Source: Frankiales bacterium
GTDB lineage: Bacteria; Actinomycetota; Actinomycetes; Mycobacteriales; SCTD01
Reading direction: 5' to 3'
Assembly: GCA_025966295.1 (NCBI GenBank)
Contig: JAOPVD010000069.1
Location: forward strand, 1 to 11,053
Length of the DNA stretch: 11,053 nucleotides
The position numbers and the translations under genes were made by a program. How positions within the stretch are numbered: position 1 is the first letter of the stretch; each line of letters begins with the position of its first letter. The notes under the pieces were generated by a model, which was given only the letters and a program-made list of their open reading frames with translations, was not told the DNA's origin and ran no database searches. Positions 1-6,151 of the stretch are shown here, in pieces.

Positions 1-675
1 GAGGTCCTCGAGCGTCACGTCCTCGCCGGTGACCGTCTTGATGACGTCGGGGCCGGTGATGAACATGTGCGAGGTCTTGTCGACCATCAGCGTGAAGTCG
101 GTCAGCGCGGGGGAGTAGACGTGCCCGCCGGCGCAGTTGCCGAGGATCAGCGAGATCTGCGGGACCACCCCGGAGGCCATGACGTTGCGGTAGAAGATGT
201 CGCCGTACAGCGCGAGGCCCATGATCCCTTCCTGGATCCGGGCGCCGCTGCCCTCGTTGATGCCGACCACCGGGCAGCCGGTCTTCAGCGCCAGGTCCAT
301 CACCTTGACGATCTTCTCGCCGTAGACCTCGCCGAGGGCGCCACCGAAGACGGTCGCGTCCTGGCTGAACACGCAGACCGGCCGGCCGTCGACCGTGCCG
401 AAGCCGGTGATGACGCCGTCGCCGGTGGGGCGGTTCTTCTCGATCCCGAAGTCGCGGGCCCGGTGCCGGGCCAGCCCGTCGGTCTCGGTGAAGCTGCCCG
501 CATCGAGGAAGGCCTCGATGCGCTCGCGCGCGGTCCGCTTGCCCGCGTCCTTGCGCTTCTGGACCGCCGCGTTCGAGCCGGCGTGCAGCGCCGCGTCGTT
601 GCGGCGGCGCAGCTCGGCCAGCTTGCCGGCGGTGGTGTGGAGGTCGGGCGCGTTCTCGACAGGCTCTGCGGTCAC
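1..675 (-). CDS. accD5: Acyl-CoA (propionyl-CoA) carboxylase beta subunit, AccD5/PccB type, 5' part only
   Basis: This is the carboxyltransferase subunit of a biotin-dependent acyl-CoA carboxylase. It moves the carboxyl group from biotin on the alpha subunit to propionyl- or acetyl-CoA, giving methylmalonyl- or malonyl-CoA. The first 225 residues are present and the C-terminal half lies beyond the left edge (full family length is about 520-550). Seen: an N-terminal basic helix region with KRTARERIEAFLDAGSF near 46-62, the oxyanion/biotin-site loop SGARIQEG at 143-150, and CAGGHVYSPALTDF at 181-194, followed by FITGPDVIKTVTGE. The GGHVYSPALTDF form resembles mycobacterial AccD5 as I recall it. 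The start is GTG at 675-673, chosen because a TACGCT hexamer lies 6 bases before it and the protein begins as the family does. It is divergent from birA, whose product biotinylates the partner subunit. Family assignment is certain; substrate (propionyl versus acetyl) is inferred, because the specificity residues are off the window. Confidence 0.96.
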   Translation of the reverse strand, partial: MTAEPVENAPDLHTTAGKLAELRRRNDAALHAGSNAAVQKRKDAGKRTARERIEAFLDAGSFTETDGLARHRARDFGIEKNRPTGDGVITGFGTVDGRPVCVFSQDATVFGGALGEVYGEKIVKVMDLALKTGCPVVGINEGSGARIQEGIMGLALYGDIFYRNVMASGVVPQISLILGNCAGGHVYSPALTDFTLMVDKTSHMFITGPDVIKTVTGEDVTLEDL

Positions 676-687
676 CCGAGGAGCGTA
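676..687 (-). promoter_or_regulatory. -10 hexamer and leaderless start of accD5
   Basis: On the minus strand TACGCT (687-682) is followed by six bases and then GTG at 675. This is the TANNNT-N6-start arrangement typical of actinobacterial leaderless transcripts. No Shine-Dalgarno sequence is present. Inference from spacing only. Confidence 0.55.
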
Positions 688-706
688 TCGAGGCAGTATC
701 GAGGCA
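685..706. repeat. Perfect tandem duplication of an 11-bp unit (GTATCGAGGCA x2)
   Basis: GTATCGAGGCA occurs at 685-695 and again directly at 696-706. It sits in the 30-base gap between the divergent accD5 and birA starts. The first copy overlaps the accD5 -10 hexamer and the second ends on the A of the birA ATG. It may be a replication-slippage duplication or a paired binding site. The sequence shows only the repeat. Confidence 0.85.
694..705 (+). promoter_or_regulatory. Possible -10 hexamer and leaderless start of birA
   Basis: CAGTAT (694-699) lies six bases before the birA ATG at 706. It keeps A at position 2 and T at position 6 of the TANNNT pattern but lacks the first T. No convincing Shine-Dalgarno is present. 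Weak support from sequence alone. Confidence 0.35.
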
Positions 707-1452
707 TGTACGGCGACCTCGACCGGCCCCCGCTGCGTGCAGCCGCCCTCCAACGCGCCCTGGAGCCCGACGGCTGGCGGGTGGAGGTGCTGGACAGCAC
801 CGGCTCGACCAACGCAGTCGTCGCCGAGCGGGCCAGGGCAGGCGAACCGCACGGCCTGGTGGTGGCCGCCGAGGAGCAGACCATGGGCCGCGGCCGGCTC
901 GGCCGGCTCTGGGTGTCGCCGCCCCGCGCCGGGCTGACCTTCTCGGTGCTGGTGCGCCCCGACCTGGCGCCCGACCGGCTGGGCTGGCTGCCGCTGCTGG
1001 GCGGGCTGGCGGTGGCCACCGCGCTCCGCGAGCAGGCCGGGGTGGACGCGGCCCTGAAGTGGCCCAACGACGTGCTGATCGGCGGCAAGAAGGTGTGCGG
1101 CCTGCTGGCGGAGGCGGTGGACGGCGCCGTGGTCCTGGGGGTCGGGCTCAACGTCACCACGCACCAGGACGAGCTGCCGCACGACCAGGCCACCTCACTG
1201 CAGCTCGAGGGGGCCACGACCACCGACCGGGAGACGCTGCTCAAGGCGGTGCTGCGCACGCTCGCCGACGTGGTCGGCGACCGCTCCTACTCGGCGTACC
1301 GGCAGCTGTGCAGCACGCTGGGACGGCAGGTGCGGGTGGAGCTGCCCGGCGGCGCCGGCGTCGAAGGCGTCGCCGAGGCGGTCGACGCCGAGGGCCGGCT
1401 GGTGGTGGACGGCACGCCGTACGCGGCGGGGGACGTGGTGCACCTGCGCTGA
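706..1452 (+). CDS. birA: Biotin--[acetyl-CoA-carboxylase] ligase (class I, no DNA-binding domain)
   Basis: This enzyme activates biotin with ATP and attaches it to the lysine of biotin carboxyl carrier domains such as the alpha subunit that partners AccD5. The product is 248 aa. Seen: DSTGSTN at 30-36, the ATP/biotin-binding loop GRGRLGR at 61-67, the catalytic-site KWPND at 118-122 with K118, GVGLNV at 145-150, and a C-terminal SH3-like domain from about 205. There is no N-terminal winged helix, so it is a monofunctional ligase that should not repress biotin genes. The reading frame is open far upstream, but that stretch is antisense to accD5. The ATG at 706 is chosen because it lies outside accD5 and gives the normal family length. 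It is followed after 18 bases by the PH-domain gene on the same strand. The birA-accD5 pairing matches M. tuberculosis. Confidence 0.96.
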   Translation: MYGDLDRPPLRAAALQRALEPDGWRVEVLDSTGSTNAVVAERARAGEPHGLVVAAEEQTMGRGRLGRLWVSPPRAGLTFSVLVRPDLAPDRLGWLPLLGGLAVATALREQAGVDAALKWPNDVLIGGKKVCGLLAEAVDGAVVLGVGLNVTTHQDELPHDQATSLQLEGATTTDRETLLKAVLRTLADVVGDRSYSAYRQLCSTLGRQVRVELPGGAGVEGVAEAVDAEGRLVVDGTPYAAGDVVHLR

Positions 1453-1458
1453 GCGCGC

Positions 1459-1470
1459 CATGATCACCGC
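1459..1470 (+). promoter_or_regulatory. Possible -10 hexamer and leaderless start of the PH-domain gene
   Basis: CATGAT (1459-1464) lies six bases before the ATG at 1471, in the 18-base gap after birA. It fits the relaxed ANNNT form of the actinobacterial -10 box. There is no Shine-Dalgarno, so the gene is either leaderless or read through from birA. Confidence 0.3.
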
Positions 1471-1959
1471 ATGGCGTACCCGCAGAAGCTCCTCGGTGAG
1501 GGCGAGCAGGTCGTCCTGGACCTGCACCAGCACTGGAAGACGATGGTCCTGCCGACGGTCGAGCTGCTGGTCACGCTCGGGCTGGCCGGATTCCTGCTCG
1601 CCGTCGTCGACGACGACCTCGGCCGGTACGCCGTGCTCGGCGTGGCGGCCCTCATCGCGGTCGTGTTCTTCGTGGTGCCGCTGCTGCGCTGGCGCACGAC
1701 GCACTTCGTGGTCACCAACGAGCGGGTCGTCATGCGCAGCGGGATCCTGGCCCGCGAGGGGCGTGACGTGCCGCTGAGCCGCGTCAACGACGTGTCGTTC
1801 CAGCACACCCTGCTGGAGCGGATCCTGCGCTGCGGCACGCTGATCGTGGAGTCGGCAGGCGAGCGCGGCCAGGTCACGCTGACGGACGTGCCGCGGGTCG
1901 AGCGGGTGCAGCGCACCGTCTACGACCTGGTCGACAAGGCGGGCGACGGCCGCTCCTAG
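1471..1959 (+). CDS. PH-domain (bPH2/YdbS-like) membrane protein, Rv3278c type
   Basis: This is a small membrane protein of unknown biochemical role, 162 aa. Seen: a short charged N-terminus (MAYPQKLLGEGEQVV), two hydrophobic helices at about 26-46 and 53-72, then a soluble beta-rich module from about 74 to 152 with the FVVTNERVVMRSG segment and SRVNDVSF that typify bacterial PH-like domains. The domain is predicted to lie at the cytoplasmic face of the membrane. It follows birA by 18 bases, as Rv3278c neighbours birA in M. tuberculosis, and is probably cotranscribed or closely coregulated. Its TAG stop overlaps the stop of the convergent gene on the other strand. The family and topology are clear; no substrate or partner can be named. 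Confidence 0.88.
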   Translation: MAYPQKLLGEGEQVVLDLHQHWKTMVLPTVELLVTLGLAGFLLAVVDDDLGRYAVLGVAALIAVVFFVVPLLRWRTTHFVVTNERVVMRSGILAREGRDVPLSRVNDVSFQHTLLERILRCGTLIVESAGERGQVTLTDVPRVERVQRTVYDLVDKAGDGRS

Positions 1960-2237
1960 CGGACGACCTCGCCGTCGACGATCTTGCTCTCGGGGTACGG
2001 CGGCCAGTCGCCCTGCGGGGCCCGGACCTTCTCGTAGGCGACGGTCTCGACCCGCGCCCCGGCACGCTCGCCGGGACCGCCGGCGTTGACGCCGAGGCAG
2101 GTGAGGATGCCGCCCATCCCGGCCACGATGCAGCCGATGACGGCGGGCGCGCCGCGCGGCAGCACCGTGGCCGACAGCAGGAACACCCCCGCCGAACTGC
2201 CACGGAAGGCGAAGTACGCCTTCTGCCTGGGCGTCAT
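1956..2237 (-). CDS. Small two-helix membrane protein, hypothetical
   Basis: I do not recognise this 93-aa protein by name. It starts MTPRQKAYFAFRGSSAG, has two hydrophobic segments at about 12-28 and 31-51 separated by a short PRGAP turn, and ends in a roughly 40-residue hydrophilic tail with PQGDWPPYPESKIVDGE. It is probably an integral membrane protein with both termini on the same side. The frame stays open to an ATG at 2273, but I choose the ATG at 2237: a TACCGT hexamer lies exactly seven bases before it and the hydrophobic region then sits near the N-terminus. GC-ending codons support real coding. It is divergent from the adenylate cyclase and convergent with the PH-domain gene, sharing stop-codon bases with it. 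Function unknown. Confidence 0.72.
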   Translation of the reverse strand: MTPRQKAYFAFRGSSAGVFLLSATVLPRGAPAVIGCIVAGMGGILTCLGVNAGGPGERAGARVETVAYEKVRAPQGDWPPYPESKIVDGEVVR

Positions 2238-2250
2238 GCTCTGGACGGTA
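2238..2250 (-). promoter_or_regulatory. -10 hexamer and leaderless start of the 93-aa membrane protein
   Basis: On the minus strand TACCGT (2250-2245) is followed by seven bases and the ATG at 2237. This supports 2237 rather than 2273 as the start, since transcripts from this site would not contain the upstream ATG. No clear -35 is visible. Confidence 0.5.
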
Positions 2251-2277
2251 CGCCCGCTGGGCGGCAGTCGCACGTGA

Positions 2278-2290
2278 GAGCCTTCCGCCC
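2278..2290 (+). promoter_or_regulatory. Possible start signal of the adenylate cyclase gene
   Basis: GAGCCT (2278-2283) lies seven bases before the GTG at 2291 and fits only the relaxed ANNNT form of a leaderless -10 box. GAGAG at 2276-2280 could instead act as a distant Shine-Dalgarno. The two readings cannot be separated from sequence. Confidence 0.25.
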
Positions 2291-3229
2291 GTGGACGACC
2301 TGGAGAGCCGACTGCTCGGCGCGCCCGTGACGCTGACCCGCGCCGACGTGGAGGCCCGCTCCGGGGTGCCCGCGGACGTGGCCCACGACATCTGGGCGGC
2401 CATGGGCTTCGCCGAGGTGCCGTACGGCGAGCGGGCCTTCACCACCGGCGATGTCGCGGCCCTGAAGACGGCCGCGTCGCTGCTCGCGCTGGGGGTCCTG
2501 GACACCGACACGCTGCTCGTCATGGCCCGCGCCATGGGGCAGGGGATGGCCACGCTCGCCGAGGGCCAGCTCGACGTCTTCCGGGCGCTGTCGGACGGCA
2601 TGAGCGTCGAGGAGGCGCTCACCGCCGTCGTCGCCGCCACCGAGGACGTGCTGCCCAAGCTCGAGGAGCTGGTGCTGTTCGTGTGGCGCCGGCAGTTCGC
2701 GGCGGCGGTGGAGCGCTCGCTGGTGACCGTCCGCGAGGACGGCATGCCGGTCCTGGCGATCGGCTTCCTGGACCTCGTCAACTTCACTCGCGACACCCGG
2801 TCCTGGGACGCCGGGCAGCTCGAACGGACCCTCGAGCGGTTCGAGCGCGACACCGCGCTGCGGGTCGGCGCGGTCGGCGGCCGGGTGGTCAAGACGCTGG
2901 GTGACGGCGTGCTGTTCACGACCGACCGCGCGCAGACGGCGGTGACGGTCGCGCTCGAGACCGTGCAGGCGCACGCCGCCGATGAGGACCTGCCGTCGGT
3001 GCGCGGCGGCGTCGCGATCGGCCCGGTGCTGGTCCGGCTCGGCGACGTGTTCGGGGAGCCGGTCAACATCGCCAGCCGGCTGTCCGAGCAGGCCCGGCCG
3101 GACAGCGTGCTGGTCGACGGGCAGGTGGCCGAGGCGCTGCAGGACGGCTTCGAGGTGCGGCCGCTGCACCGGCGGTCGGTACGCGGCTACCGGTCGCTGG
3201 CGCCGTACCTGGTGCGGCCGGCCGGTTAG
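2291..3229 (+). CDS. cya: Class III adenylate cyclase with N-terminal regulatory domain
   Basis: This enzyme makes cAMP from ATP. The product is 312 aa, soluble, with no transmembrane segment. Residues 1 to about 150 form a helical region resembling the adenylate-cyclase regulatory domain of the Rv1264 type, which in that enzyme is autoinhibitory and pH-sensing. The catalytic domain runs from about 152 to 310. All six residues needed for a homodimeric class III cyclase are visible: metal-binding D161 (IGFLDLVNFT) and D205 (KTLGDGVLF), adenine-selecting K201 and D252 (GDVFGEPVN), and transition-state N259 and R263 (VNIASRL). The K/D pair indicates ATP, not GTP. The start is GTG at 2291; upstream sequence belongs to the divergent promoter. 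The TAG stop overlaps the gtrA stop. I recall that Streptomyces also has its cya close to birA, so this may be an old linkage. The effect of pH or other input is inference. Confidence 0.9.
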   Translation: MDDLESRLLGAPVTLTRADVEARSGVPADVAHDIWAAMGFAEVPYGERAFTTGDVAALKTAASLLALGVLDTDTLLVMARAMGQGMATLAEGQLDVFRALSDGMSVEEALTAVVAATEDVLPKLEELVLFVWRRQFAAAVERSLVTVREDGMPVLAIGFLDLVNFTRDTRSWDAGQLERTLERFERDTALRVGAVGGRVVKTLGDGVLFTTDRAQTAVTVALETVQAHAADEDLPSVRGGVAIGPVLVRLGDVFGEPVNIASRLSEQARPDSVLVDGQVAEALQDGFEVRPLHRRSVRGYRSLAPYLVRPAG

Positions 3230-3687
3230 ACCAGCGCGGCGCGTTCGGCCAGCTCGGGGGCCGAGCGGAACACGAAGCGGCGGTAGGCCCAGAACCGGAA
3301 GACGGTCGCGAAACCGGTGCCGATGATCCCGCTGATGGTGAAGGCGACCGGGCTGGTCGCGGACAGCAGGTAGTGGGCGATGTCCACCGGGATCAAGGTG
3401 ATGACCAGCCCGATGAGGTTGATGACGGCGTACAGCGAGATGTCCTGGCCCTGGCTGCGGTCCTCGTCGACCCGGTGCGCGAACGACCACAGCCGGTTGC
3501 CGACGTAGGACACCGCCGTCGCGATGATGGTGGAGAGCGCCTTGGCGGTGGTGGGCCCGAGCCCCACCTCGAAGCGCAGCAGGTAGGCGAGGACGGTGTC
3601 GAGCACGAAGCAGAAGCCGCCGACGATCACGAACTTGAACAGCTCCGAGGCGATCGGCCGCAGCCGATCGACGAGGGGGCTGACCAT
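3226..3687 (-). CDS. GtrA-family membrane protein, Rv3277 type
   Basis: This is a 153-aa integral membrane protein of the GtrA family (PF04138). Family members are linked to flipping or handling polyprenyl-phosphate-linked sugars during cell-surface glycan assembly. Four hydrophobic segments are visible at about 17-37, 47-68, 84-107 and 113-135, with the family's FKFVIVGGFCFVLD start and the NRLWSF motif at 64-69 at the end of helix 2. The C-terminus is basic (FRFWAYRRFVFR). The start ATG at 3687 is supported by a TAGGCT hexamer six bases upstream. It is convergent with the cyclase gene (4-base overlap at the stops) and divergent from the phosphatase gene. M. tuberculosis has the equivalent gene Rv3277 next to purK. 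The actual lipid-linked sugar is unknown; the UDP-glucose dehydrogenase about 4.5 kb away hints at surface glycan work but does not prove a link. Confidence 0.88.
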   Translation of the reverse strand: MVSPLVDRLRPIASELFKFVIVGGFCFVLDTVLAYLLRFEVGLGPTTAKALSTIIATAVSYVGNRLWSFAHRVDEDRSQGQDISLYAVINLIGLVITLIPVDIAHYLLSATSPVAFTISGIIGTGFATVFRFWAYRRFVFRSAPELAERAALV

Positions 3688-3699
3688 GCCCGCAGCCTA
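3688..3699 (-). promoter_or_regulatory. -10 hexamer and leaderless start of the gtrA-like gene
   Basis: On the minus strand TAGGCT (3699-3694) is followed by six bases and the ATG at 3687. It matches TANNNT at leaderless spacing. It lies back to back with the phosphatase promoter, only 40 bases between the two start codons. Confidence 0.55.
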
Positions 3700-3715
3700 G
3701 CGGGGGCGGGCTGCA

Positions 3716-3727
3716 TAGAGTCTGACC
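3716..3727 (+). promoter_or_regulatory. -10 hexamer and leaderless start of the phosphatase gene
   Basis: TAGAGT (3716-3721) is followed by six bases and the GTG at 3728. It matches TANNNT at leaderless spacing, and there is no Shine-Dalgarno. Confidence 0.55.
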
Positions 3728-4483
3728 GTGACCTGGATCCAGCTCGAGGGTGCCTGCAACGTCCGTGACCTCGGGGGCCTGCCCACCGTCGACGGCCGCA
3801 TGACGCGCTCCGGCGTGCTGCTGCGGTCCGACAACCTGCAGGACCTCACCCCTGCCGACCTCGCGGTGCTCGACCGGCAGGGCGTGCGCACCGTCGTCGA
3901 CCTGCGGACCTCGGTCGAGGTCGAGCTCACCGGCGAGGGCCCGCTGAAGGCCACCGACGTCCGGCACCACCACATGGACCTGGTGCCCGCCGGCCTCGGC
4001 GGCCGTGAGGAGCTGCTCGAGCGCGCTCTCCCGGACGAGACCGCCGGCGAGCACGCCATGGACCATCACTACATCGACTACATCAACCACGCGCCGCAGG
4101 CGGTCGCCGACGCCCTGCGCACCATCGCCGACCCGAACTCCGGCGCCGTGGTGGTGCACTGCGCCGCCGGCAAGGACCGCACCGGCGTCATCGTCGCCCT
4201 GGCGCTGTCGCTCGTCGGGGTGCGGCGCGACGCGGTGATCGCCGACTACGCCCGGTCCACCGAGCGCATCGAGGCCATCCGCGACCGGCTGATCTCCGAG
4301 CCGCTCTACAGCCAGGACCTGTCCAACCGCACCCTGGCCTCGATGACGCCGCACGCCGACAACATGGAGCGCTTCCTGGACCGCGTGGACCGCGAGTACG
4401 GCGGCGTCCACGGGCTGGCGATGACCATCGGGGTGGACGAGGAGACGGTCGCGCGTCTCAGCCGCCGGCTGCTGGCCGACTAG
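3728..4483 (+). CDS. Tyrosine/lipid phosphatase, MptpB-like (Y_phosphatase3 family)
   Basis: This is a predicted protein-tyrosine or phosphoinositide phosphatase of 251 aa, close to the 276 aa of M. tuberculosis PtpB. Seen: the N-terminal NVRDLGG motif at 11-17, LLRSDNLQDLT at 31-41, VVDLRTSVE at 56-64, and the P-loop HCAAGKDRTG at 144-153 with nucleophile C145 and phosphate-binding R151. The K149-D150 pair inside the loop is the feature that separates MptpB-like, multi-specific phosphatases from classic tyrosine phosphatases. No signal peptide or transmembrane segment is visible, so it is cytosolic, or exported by an unseen route as proposed for PtpB. The start is GTG at 3728, supported by a TAGAGT hexamer. 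Its stop lies 10 bases before purK and forms part of the purK -10 hexamer. Substrate unknown. Confidence 0.9.
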   Translation: MTWIQLEGACNVRDLGGLPTVDGRMTRSGVLLRSDNLQDLTPADLAVLDRQGVRTVVDLRTSVEVELTGEGPLKATDVRHHHMDLVPAGLGGREELLERALPDETAGEHAMDHHYIDYINHAPQAVADALRTIADPNSGAVVVHCAAGKDRTGVIVALALSLVGVRRDAVIADYARSTERIEAIRDRLISEPLYSQDLSNRTLASMTPHADNMERFLDRVDREYGGVHGLAMTIGVDEETVARLSRRLLAD

Positions 4484-4493
4484 CCTTCCCCGC
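4481..4493 (+). promoter_or_regulatory. -10 hexamer and leaderless start of purK, overlapping the phosphatase stop codon
   Basis: TAGCCT (4481-4486) is followed by seven bases and the purK ATG at 4494. The first three bases are the TAG stop of the phosphatase gene. No Shine-Dalgarno is present, so purK likely has its own promoter. Confidence 0.5.
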
Positions 4494-5648
4494 ATGGCGA
4501 TCCGGGGGGCGATGGGGCTGCCCGTCGTCGGCATGGTCGGCGGCGGCCAGCTGTCGCGGATGACGCACCAGGCGGCCATCGCCCTCGGGCTGTCGCTACG
4601 GGTCCTCGCCGACGCCACCCACGACTCCGCGGCGCTGGTCGCCAACGGGGTCGTGGTCGGCTCCCACGAGTCGCTCGCGGACCTCACCGCCTTCGCGGCC
4701 GGCTGCGAGGTCGTGACCTTCGACCACGAGCACGTGCCGGGCGAGCTCATCGCGGCGATGGAGGCGCAGGGCCTCAACGTGCAGCCCGGCTCGGCGGCGC
4801 TGCTGCACGCCCAGGACAAGCAGGTCATGCGGGAGCGGCTGGCCGCCCTGGGCGCCCCGGTGCCGCCGTTCGCCGCCGTCGGCTCGGCTGCCGACGTGGA
4901 GGGCTTCGCCGCCGAGCACGGCTGGCCCGTGGTCCTCAAGGCCGCCACCGGCGGGTACGACGGCAAGGGGGTCTGGGTGGTCGGCTCCGCCGCGGAGGCC
5001 GCGCCCGTCCTCGCGAGCGGTGTCCGGCTGCTGGCCGAGCAGTTCGTGCCGCTGCAGCGCGAGCTGGCCGCGGTGGTGGCGCGGTCGCCGTACGGGCAGG
5101 CCGCCGCCTGGCCGGTCGTCGAGACCGTCCAGCAGGACGGCATCTGCGTCGAGGTCGTCGCGCCCGCGCCCGGGCTGGCGGAGGAGCGCGCCCTCGAGGC
5201 GCAGGCCCTGGCGCTGCGCCTCGCCGCCGAGCTCGGGGTGGTCGGGGTGCTGGCCGTCGAGCTGTTCGAGACCGCCGACGGGCTGCTGGTCAACGAGCTC
5301 GCGATGCGACCCCACAACAGCGGCCACTGGACCATCGAGGGCGCCCGGACCTCGCAGTTCGAGCAGCACCTGCGGGCCGTGCTGGACTACCCGCTGGGCG
5401 CCACCACGATGGCCGCCCCGCACGTCGTGATGGCCAACCTCCTGGGCGGCGAGGGCGAGCCCGACCTCGACCGCCGGCTGCACATGCTCTTCGGGCGTGA
5501 CCCCGGGCTGAAGGTGCACCTCTACGGCAAGGAGGTGCGGCCCGGGCGCAAGATCGGGCACGTCACCGCGCTCGGCGACGACCTGGACGAGACCCGCGAC
5601 CGCGCCCGTGCCGGGGCGCACTACCTGAGGACCGGATCGTGGCTGTAG
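4494..5648 (+). CDS. purK: N5-carboxyaminoimidazole ribonucleotide synthase
   Basis: PurK uses ATP and bicarbonate to convert AIR to N5-CAIR in purine synthesis, which PurE then rearranges. The 384-aa protein is a full-length ATP-grasp enzyme. Seen: the GGGQL start motif at 16-20, the Q107-D108-K109 segment that opens the ATP-grasp region, ATP-binding K149 and the glycine-rich GGYDGKG at 153-159, the acidic metal-binding part ending in NELAMRPHNSGHWT at 267-280, and the C-terminal GRKIGHV at 351-357. The family usually has A-P-R in place of A-M-R in NELAMRPHNSG, a mild change. The ATG at 4494 is chosen over the internal ATG at 4512 because of the TAGCCT hexamer at leaderless spacing. It overlaps purE by 10 bases, so the two are cotranscribed and probably translationally coupled. 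Confidence 0.97.
   Translation: MAIRGAMGLPVVGMVGGGQLSRMTHQAAIALGLSLRVLADATHDSAALVANGVVVGSHESLADLTAFAAGCEVVTFDHEHVPGELIAAMEAQGLNVQPGSAALLHAQDKQVMRERLAALGAPVPPFAAVGSAADVEGFAAEHGWPVVLKAATGGYDGKGVWVVGSAAEAAPVLASGVRLLAEQFVPLQRELAAVVARSPYGQAAAWPVVETVQQDGICVEVVAPAPGLAEERALEAQALALRLAAELGVVGVLAVELFETADGLLVNELAMRPHNSGHWTIEGARTSQFEQHLRAVLDYPLGATTMAAPHVVMANLLGGEGEPDLDRRLHMLFGRDPGLKVHLYGKEVRPGRKIGHVTALGDDLDETRDRARAGAHYLRTGSWL
5627..5631 (+). promoter_or_regulatory. Shine-Dalgarno site of purE inside purK
   Basis: GAGGA at 5627-5631 lies seven bases before the purE GTG at 5639 and within the last codons of purK. It decides the purE start and shows that this internal operon gene uses ribosome binding, unlike most other starts here. 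Confidence 0.75.
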
Positions 5649-6139
5649 ACCCCGTCGTCGGCATCATCATGGGCAGCGACTCCGACTGGCCCACCATGGA
5701 AGCGGCCGCGCAGGCGCTCACCGAGTTCGCCGTGCCGCACGAGGTGCGGGTGGTGTCCGCGCACCGCACCCCGGTCGACATGCTCGAGTACGCCTCGACC
5801 GCCGCCGACCGCGGGCTCAGGGTGGTCATCGCCGGTGCCGGCGGGGCGGCGCACCTGCCCGGGATGGTGGCTGCGATGACGCCGCTGCCGGTCATCGGCG
5901 TGCCGGTGCCGCTCAAGCACCTGGACGGCATGGACTCGCTGCTCTCGATCGTGCAGATGCCGGCGGGCGTCCCGGTCGCGACGGTGTCGGTCGCCGGCGC
6001 CCGCAACGCCGGCCTGCTGGCGGTCCGGATCCTGGCCTCCTCCGACGCCGTGCTGCTGGCCCGGATGAAGGACTTCCAGGGCGCGCTCGGCGACCAGGCC
6101 CGGGCCAAGGACGCGGCCCTGCAGGACAAGCTGGCCTGA
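5639..6139 (+). CDS. purE: N5-carboxyaminoimidazole ribonucleotide mutase, class I
   Basis: PurE moves the carboxyl group of N5-CAIR to carbon, giving CAIR, the step after PurK. The 166-aa length and the presence of purK mark it as a class I (bacterial) mutase. Seen: MGSDSD at 11-16, the SAHRTP segment at 40-45 with catalytic H42, and the substrate-binding GAGGAAHLPGM at 66-76, then PVPLKHLDGMDSLLS. It works as an octamer in the cytosol, from family knowledge. The GTG start at 5639 is chosen because GAGGA sits seven bases upstream and the start overlaps the purK end by 10 bases. The gene ends 12 bases before a 75-base inverted-repeat structure that probably terminates the operon. It is convergent with the 53-aa small ORF. 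Confidence 0.97.
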   Translation: MAVDPVVGIIMGSDSDWPTMEAAAQALTEFAVPHEVRVVSAHRTPVDMLEYASTAADRGLRVVIAGAGGAAHLPGMVAAMTPLPVIGVPVPLKHLDGMDSLLSIVQMPAGVPVATVSVAGARNAGLLAVRILASSDAVLLARMKDFQGALGDQARAKDAALQDKLA

Positions 6140-6151
6140 GACCGCCGGTCT

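Noticed and set aside
67..705. Long upstream extension of the birA reading frame (would give 461 aa)
   Set aside because: It is antisense to accD5, whose translated motifs are unmistakable, and the added residues resemble no ligase domain. GC-rich DNA commonly leaves the antisense frame open.
2251..2263. CGCCC-GCT-GGGCG palindrome beside the 93-aa gene -10 box
   Set aside because: Five-base GC arms are expected by chance in DNA of this composition; no second copy or known operator pattern was found.
1195..3069. 624-aa open frame on the minus strand
   Set aside because: It is antisense to birA, the PH gene and cya and has the composition of a shadow frame.
2234..5335. 1033-aa open frame on the minus strand
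   Set aside because: It runs antisense to cya, the phosphatase and purK and in a different frame from gtrA, with low-complexity Arg/Ala/Gly/Ser/Pro composition typical of shadow frames.
5639..5648. purK/purE overlap as a possible frameshift or fusion
   Set aside because: Both proteins are full length with intact ends and a proper ribosome site for purE; it is a normal overlapping operon junction.
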